Source: Gamsiella multidivaricata (Eukaryota > Mortierellomycota > Mortierellomycetes > Mortierellales > Mortierellaceae). From it: 64,000 nucleotides of DNA. A program made the translations under genes and the position numbers. Each line of letters opens with the position of its first letter. The stretch's first letter is position 1. A model generated the notes under the pieces. It saw only the letters and a list, made by a program, of their open reading frames with translations, made no database searches and was not told the DNA's origin. Shown in pieces: positions 56,293 to 64,000 of the stretch. Location of the stretch: contig NW_026251729.1 of the NCBI RefSeq assembly GCF_025024155.1, forward strand, positions 1 to 64,000, given 5' to 3'.

Positions 56293-57852
56293 ACTCGTCA
56301 TGACGGCCGCTGCGGGCTATCCATACAGCATCCCTTCTTTGACGCCTAGCCACCAGATCCTTCCTCGTCCACTGCAGCGCCATCTCTCCTGATGGTGACG
56401 CCCCGGAGTTGTCTTCTGTGCTCTGCTGTTGCTGGACAGTCCATTTCCCACTCAACTGTATCATACACCGCTGTAGATGTTGCTGCGATGAGTGATCAGA
56501 TACGTTCCTTTGCACATGCGTCTTCATCCGCTCAAATTCCTGCAGTAGCGGCAGCAACATGTCTTCCTCGTCTGCTTGTGGTCGAAGAAAAACATTAACC
56601 TTAACCCGGGTATGTGTGTGCTCGTGGCCCTGGTCAAGGCTGGCCTCCCACCAATGCCGTCCCAATTGATCGACGAGCCAATGACGCATAGTCCAGGCAT
56701 AATAGCATTTCGGGTATCGCTCCGCTGCCAGATGACACACCTGGAGCTGTTCTTTAACGATCGAGGGATCGAGAGGCACGGTTTCGTAGTCTTTGAATAG
56801 ATAGCAAAGCAGCCATTTCCTAAAATCAAGGACGCGGTCAGCCAATCAAGTAGATAAAAAAAAAAAAAAAAAAAAAAACGCCGGGCTGAGGCAGTAGCGA
56901 ACAGATTTGAGAGAAAGAAGCAATGAATGCATACCGGTGATGCCAGGCGCCCGAGCTTTTGCAGTTCCTGGGAAAAGTGAGAATCATGTCCAAGTATTGC
57001 AGTTCCTTTCGAGCGTCCATATACCCTCCTTCCACCAATCGCTTCCTAAAGCGAAAACGAAAAACGAAAAACGAAAAAACAGAAGGTTAGATTCTGCGTC
57101 CGCATAGACAAGAAGACAAAGGGATCTACCGCCCGTCCTTACCGGGCGTTCACGGCAGTGAAGGAGTCTGGACAAAGGATCATCAGGCATGAAGTCGACT
57201 CGATCACTCTGCGACGTTTCTCTAAAGAAAAAGAGCGAACCGTCGAATCCGTTAGAGACTGACCACCTTGCCGTTCTTTACAACACCACGCGGTGAGAGT
57301 GCACCGCTACAGTACCTGGGTCAGTCAGCCAATCCTGCTGTGTTATGATCGCTGTCGCTGTCGTCGCGTTTGAACTGCTGTCCTGGGTTCCTGTTCTGGC
57401 AGCCCTCAAAGCATTCTTGAACGCCGCATTCGAGGCGTCGAGCAGAGGTACCCAGCAGTAGATTGGGATCCCGAGCTTGCTCCCTCGTTCCTGAACAACA
57501 AACGGATATGAAGGAATCCCACCACCACCACTATCCGCACTCGACTCTTCTCGGTCTGGCAGAAAGGGGAGTATGCCAATCTCATCTCTAGCATCCATTC
57601 CCCATGAAAGAAATAGGAGGTCAAGATTAAAAACAAGAACTATCGTGCATCTGAAACGCGTCGTCTCCATGGACAATGCAACCGATGCGCATACACTTCA
57701 TTCTTGTTCAAGATGTCAACAAGACGTTCGTAGAGGACGTCCTTTGTAAGTGAAGGATCGAGCTGTGTGATGGGCGTGTTGGCCAACCGTGCTTCGGCGG
57801 CCATTGCTGAACGATGCTGCAGGAAGTGTTTGTACTGAAAGGGTTCAACCAT
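55775..57852 (-). CDS. PTAR1-like protein prenyltransferase alpha-repeat protein
   Basis: Five exons: 57852-57695, 57587-57316, 57221-57143, 57045-56935 and 56819-55775, 554 residues from ATG 57852 (a second ATG 16 codons later is possible). Repeats of the prenyltransferase-alpha type are seen: LCPDSFTAVNARKRLVEGG, WHHRKWLLCYLF, CYYAWTMRHWLVDQLG and ESLWYHLRFVYYG. Human PTAR1 pairs with RABGGTB in a geranylgeranyltransferase that lipidates the SNARE Ykt6. A polyAla run encoded by (GCT)n (about 56264-56292) sits in the second half. The 3' end is 115 nt from the convergent TFIIIC gene. Confidence 0.8.
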
Positions 57853-57981
57853 TCGCTGATATTCTTCATATTGGTCAAAATAGGTTGATTGTATTACAGA
57901 AATAAGAACGACTCCTATACAACGACTCGAATACCTCGTCTCTTCCACCCTCGCTACTTCGCCGCCACCACCACGCCTTAC

Positions 57982-59729
<1,748 letters not shown>

Positions 59730-60072
59730 GCTGTGCTGTGTGTTGTCTGTTGCGTGTTATGTGCTATGTGCTGTGTGCTTTGTGCTTTGTGCTATATGCT
59801 ATGAGTTCGTGATGGATGCAAGTGTTAAGGCGATGGGTGACGATGCAAACGGAAAAGAGAGAAAGAAAGAGAGAGCGAATTAAAATGGCCCAACGCCCTC
59901 TTTCGTTCATTCTTTTATGGGAAAAGGCACAGGGCAGCCCTTTCAGTTCATTTTTGGGTCGCGCTATCACGTGGATGCGTGGTCTGTTCTGCTGCTTGCA
60001 TGTGTTGCTCTCCAAAGATAACACGAAGTCATAGGCATTTATTTTTGGGTGGAATAAAGAAAAAACTACGTA
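59730..60072. other. spacer between Sar1 and DGAT1
   Basis: Sar1 promoter side; includes a TGTGC(T) repeat near 59750-59800. No gene. Confidence 0.6.
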
Positions 60073-61826
60073 TCAAGCGCTGTTGGTTGGGTCGTCGATA
60101 TGTCGCTTGGTCCAGTGGTAATAATAAAGCAGTGCACAGGCTGGCTGGCCCAGGATCGTGAAGGACACCCAAAACACCATGTTGCCGAGTCCTGTTCCAG
60201 TTCCTCGCCACTTCTCCAGGGGCCGTGTGAGCGCAATGAGCGGGATCTGGAAGAGCATGCCCCCGAAAGCGTATCCGTAGATCATATGGGTCGGGAGCCC
60301 AATCACGATCTCGTGCATAATCGCAGACAGTGTGAAAATGATCAAGGACGCTTTCGCCGCACTTATGCCTGAAGTGACCATCGGAAGATACACATGGCGC
60401 TTGAAGAACGTGTAGATGGGTTTGTTCCAGAGTCGCCAATACATCGCAACCGATCCTGCATTCCACCAGGCCAGGTAAAAGCATCGATCGCCAAAGTAGA
60501 GCATCTATCATAGAGTATTCAGTAAAGTGTCATTAACGAACAAATGTAGCACTCAAAGCCTGTCATTCCGGGCACAATGATAATAGATCTTCATGGTATT
60601 ACCTCCGCGAGGGCATTGAAAGTGGCATGGAAAAAGGTATAGAACATGAGCAGCCAGATGAGAACACTGGTCGTACTCAGCTTCAAGACCCGCTCCAACA
60701 TGGTCCCGAACGCGAGCTGATCAACCGCACGAACTGAATTTTGGAGCGTGGGCGTTGCATACTGCTCAATCAAAAAGTACATCATTCCAAAACACGTAAG
60801 GACTTCCAGGATGCGCTTAAGGAAGAACGATTTTCGAAAGACTGTGGTCCGTGGGTATGATGGCTGGTAGCAGAGTGTGGGCGCCAGCCAGTAATATGCC
60901 ATATTCTTGATGGTGACATTGGCCGGATACTGAACATCGTATGTATAGATACCCTCGCTCCTCTCACCGTCCTTCCGTAAGGATGTACTGTGGACCTTGG
61001 CCAGATGGTGGAACTTGTCAGGGGACTCGTCAAAGATGTAGGCAGCCCGAAGATCTTGATGGACAAGCGCATAGGACGTCAACTTGAAGAACTGGATCGT
61101 GCCGTTGATGAGGCATGTCATGGACATGAACGGGTGAAAGATCAGGTAATATGACATGTATGAAGACCATGAGAGGGTCAAGATCACGTTGAAGGCGTGT
61201 AGCCAGCCCACGATGCTTTGGTACACCTTGATTGAGTTCTCGGCGCTGTGTGCATCCTTGAGAACTTGCTTTGGATCCCTCTCTTCCGAGAGGGTGTTGT
61301 CAGAGCGTGCGGATGTGTCAGCAATGCGTTTGCGATGTCCAATGGCCCACTTTCTTGCCCAACGCTCCAATTGAAACGCGACGAGGACGTTCAGCGGGAG
61401 CAGTACGTGGGCGAGAGCTGTCAGCAGCCAGTCCTCGCTAGAAACCTTGGACCCTGGAAGGGATATGAGGATGCCGTACTTTTGGTAGTTCTCGATGATA
61501 AGACGGACGTTGTTGCCAAACAGCAGTAACACTAAATTGTCGACGGAGCAGGAATATAGCAATATATGGTTATCATGTTAATGCGTAGCACAATCAAAGG
61601 GAAAGATCTTTTGATACGTACTACCGAGGTTGACAAATCCTCTGTAGCTCTCTGGCGGTGCCTCCTTTGAGAGAGGGCTGGGACTGGTCTTGGTATGGAC
61701 AGGGAAGGTATGGCGATACGAGGAGCCGGTCATTCTTGCCTTTTTCAGATCCTGGGCAGTGGGAGGGATATCTGGAAGAGCAGCGGCAGCTTGGCTACTT
61801 TGAGCGGTTGGTTCCACCTGTGTCAT
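60073..61826 (-). CDS. DGAT1/ACAT-family MBOAT acyltransferase
   Basis: Three exons: 61826-61625, 61531-60603 and 60504-60073, 520 residues. The hydrophilic N-terminus (about 60 residues) precedes RGFVNLVLLLFGNNVRLIIEN, the first membrane segment typical of DGAT1. PSYPRT (near residue 285), the catalytic His at H441 in SAIMHEIVIG, and several hydrophobic helices follow. These enzymes acylate diacylglycerol (or sterols) in the ER, giving storage lipid, relevant in an oleaginous lineage. The conserved FYxDWWN motif reads FYLAWWN here (A389). Exon phases close. A DGAT1 rather than sterol O-acyltransferase role is the better fit from the N-terminal signature but is not certain. Confidence 0.88.

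Positions 61827-64000
<2,174 letters not shown>

Overview
The window reads as nuclear DNA of an early-diverging filamentous fungus, most likely Mortierellaceae (Mucoromycota). Supporting points are intron-rich genes with short GT..AG introns and CTAAC/CTRAC-like branch points, A/T homopolymers of 20-30 nt in introns and spacers, CT-rich leaders, TATA boxes about 95-170 nt upstream of several start codons, a Crinkler-type gene, and a small family of secreted AA11-like lytic polysaccharide monooxygenases (LPMOs). The genus is inferred, not proven. I found no tRNA, rRNA or CRISPR.

Layout. 0.8-5.8 kb: a major-facilitator anion permease (-) diverges from a TauD/Jlp1-type 2-oxoglutarate dioxygenase (+), a plausible sulfonate uptake and desulfonation pair. 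6.5 kb: LPMO copy 1. 7.9-8.5 kb: ribosomal protein eL43. 8.9-12.3 kb: a decayed Crinkler-type gene (-) plus a second Crinkler tail. 13.5-17 kb: a degraded zone with an orphan multi-exon gene fragment, a tyrosine-recombinase fragment and an internally deleted LTR retrotransposon (gag joined to integrase, no reverse transcriptase). 17.5-19.4 kb: anthranilate synthase component I. 20.1-20.8 kb: a small coiled-coil protein. 22.9-28.3 kb: three more LPMO genes, one of which keeps introns and a Thr-rich tail.

28.6-30.6 kb: a mitochondrial-type class III CoA-transferase. 31.5-35.5 kb: gamma-tubulin complex component 3. 36.0-39.0 kb: a large homeodomain protein followed by about 6 kb without genes. 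45.0-46.4 kb: an uncharacterised low-complexity protein. 47.8-61.8 kb is a dense housekeeping block: Cdc37, a TPR subunit of TFIIIC, a PTAR1-like prenyltransferase-alpha-repeat protein, Sar1 and a DGAT1-type acyltransferase. The last 2 kb hold a long (GA)n tract and no gene I recognise.

How the genes fit together. The exons given were derived by hand from splice sites and checked for phase, so each multi-exon model reads through as one frame. The metabolic themes are carbohydrate oxidation (LPMOs), organosulfur use (permease plus dioxygenase), tryptophan synthesis and triacylglycerol synthesis. The rest are core cell-biology genes. The most unusual items are the LPMO family with its HGGGH motif and apparent gene conversion, the missing GT donor after the eL43 start codon, introns whose 3' splice site follows a poly-A run, and the nested transposon and Crinkler debris.
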